Of a DNA stretch of 64,000 nt, positions 63,083-64,000 are shown one piece after another (position 1 is the first letter of the stretch; every line of letters begins with the position of its first letter). The notes below the pieces were generated by a model that had not been told where the DNA came from, searched no databases, and saw nothing but the letters and a program-made list of their open reading frames with translations. The position numbers and the translations under genes are program-made. Origin of the DNA: Sphingomonas kyeonggiensis (GTDB lineage Bacteria > Pseudomonadota > Alphaproteobacteria > Sphingomonadales > Sphingomonadaceae); contig NZ_JAUSTJ010000001.1 of the NCBI RefSeq assembly GCF_030812785.1, positions 744,001 to 808,000 on the forward strand, read 5' to 3'.

Positions 63083-64000
63083 GCGACCTCCAGCAGCCGG
63101 GGCAGCCATTCCGCCGGATCCTCGCCATGCTCGGCGCGGATCTGGTCGAGCAGCCGCACGGTGCGCTCGCGGCCGGAAAGGATAGTGAGCAGCTCGCGCT
63201 CGCCGCTCAGATTGAGACGCGCGACGACGCTTTCATTGCCGTGCTTGATCAGGAAACAATGCGCATTGTCCGGCAAGGTGCGCACCAGATCATATTCATG
63301 CTCGGTGAGCCCGAAGCCTTCCATATAGTCGCTGGCCCGCGCCTTGGGATTGGCCATGAAGATCTGCGTCGCTGCCTGCTCGATGATCGCGCTGGCGATG
63401 CGGCTCTCGAGCGCGTCCTGCGCGCTCTGCGTGGCGAAGCCGACGATGCCGTTCCGCTTGCGGATCGTCTTCTCCCAATCCTTGATCCGGCGGACGAATA
63501 CTTCGTCGTCGAGCGCCTTCCAGCCCTCGTCGACCACGATGATCGCCGGCGTGCCGTCGAGCCGTTCCTCGACCCGGTGGAAGAGATACATCATCGCCGG
63601 CGTGCGGACGATGGCGTCGTCGAGGATCTGGGTCATGTCGAACCCGACCGTGTCGGCGGTCAGGTCGGTCAGGTCCCGGGCGTTGTCGAACAGCCAGGCA
63701 CGCTCGCCGTCGCCCCACCAGGGCCGCAGGCGCGCCCACAGGTCAGCACCATGCGGCCGGTGGCTGCCGCGGAACAGCGCCACCAGATGGCGCAGCCGCC
63801 GCTGTTCGGCGGGCTGGCCGAAATTGGCGTCGATCGCGTCCTTGATCTGGGCGAGCTCGTCAATGTCCGCTCCCCCGGCGAGCAGCGCGACCCAGTCGAT
63901 CAGGAACTGGCGATTGGCGGGGTTGTCCTCCATCTGGAGCGGGTTGAGGCCCGAGGCCGTGCCGGGCCGTAACAGGTCGTAGCGCCCGCCGACCGCGCGC
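63079..64000 (-). CDS. virB4: VirB4 type IV secretion ATPase, C-terminal part (runs off window end)
   Basis: At least 307 residues are visible; the frame stays open past the window end, so the N-terminal half including Walker A is outside. GGRYDLLRPGTASGLNPLQM is the region after Walker A in VirB4; PAIIVVDEGWKALDDEVFVR is the Walker B; GIVGFATQSAQDALESRIAS with IIEQAATQIFMANPKARASD is the conserved Gln/Arg region. VirB4 powers pilus assembly and substrate passage. First visible gene of the vir operon. Confidence 0.95.
   Translation of the reverse strand, partial: RAVGGRYDLLRPGTASGLNPLQMEDNPANRQFLIDWVALLAGGADIDELAQIKDAIDANFGQPAEQRRLRHLVALFRGSHRPHGADLWARLRPWWGDGERAWLFDNARDLTDLTADTVGFDMTQILDDAIVRTPAMMYLFHRVEERLDGTPAIIVVDEGWKALDDEVFVRRIKDWEKTIRKRNGIVGFATQSAQDALESRIASAIIEQAATQIFMANPKARASDYMEGFGLTEHEYDLVRTLPDNAHCFLIKHGNESVVARLNLSGERELLTILSGRERTVRLLDQIRAEHGEDPAEWLPRLLEVA

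Overview
The window is a GC-rich, densely packed chromosomal segment with all features of an alphaproteobacterium of the Sphingomonadaceae (Sphingomonas-like). This follows from the gene content and order: ubiG/lysC, ptsP, cpoB-tilS-ftsH, proA-nadD-rsfS-rlmH-envC-ctpA. Many secreted hypotheticals look sphingomonad-like, and the intergenic inverted repeats share CCCCGGCGAAAGCCGGGG- or CCTCCCCCAG-type arms. I saw no rRNA, tRNA, CRISPR array, prophage or complete insertion sequence.

Layout. 1-260 is relatively AT-rich and holds the 5' end of an unassigned minus-strand gene. 285-8100 has small metabolic and repair genes: two membrane proteins, an HTH protein, an S41 lipoprotein, a 2H phosphoesterase, ung, an endonuclease III paralogue, a GFA-family protein and a CsaA-like protein. 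8196-22660 is a housekeeping block: ubiG, lysC, a TonB-like protein, a nitronate monooxygenase, PadR with its membrane partner, ptsP, a RodZ-like protein, cpoB, tilS and ftsH. 22663-30717 holds a DUF3667 protein and the proA...ctpA-dsbB-coq7 run. A ribbon-helix-helix/RelE toxin-antitoxin pair sits inside that run between proA and nadD. 31218-38620 carries a GT87 mannosyltransferase-like protein and an uncharacterised DNA-metabolism pair: a radical SAM protein with a C-terminal helix-hairpin-helix and a DUF4130-UdgX fusion. Between them lie an Lrp regulator, a VOC protein and a beta-helix/diheme cytochrome pair, and the whole stretch is bracketed by two related ~145-bp repeats. 38767-46868 contains a DJ-1/PfpI protein and a CecR/YbhGFSR-like efflux operon with an outer-membrane NodT factor; the operon has a perfect palindromic operator. 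46963-50833 is a two-component system behind a DUF4173 membrane protein.

50992-57873 is the most interesting region. It is one compact operon: an SPFH/SHOCT protein, two DUF4178 zinc-ribbon proteins, a 48-residue membrane peptide, a DUF350 protein, a membrane-embedded spermidine synthase-like enzyme, a Tat-type FAD amine-oxidase-like protein and a SpeD-like AdoMet decarboxylase. It looks like an uncharacterised membrane-associated polyamine pathway, possibly for envelope stress. It converges on a type IV secretion locus (virB4, 6, 8, 9, 10, 11, 2; minus strand, 57880 to the window end) with an unusual gene order.

A further signal not explained by genes is a ~40-bp intergenic element containing the tandem 9-mer CGTGTACTTCGTGTACTT. 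It occurs three times, always in the same orientation. Function names rest on reading the translated motifs; no database search was possible.
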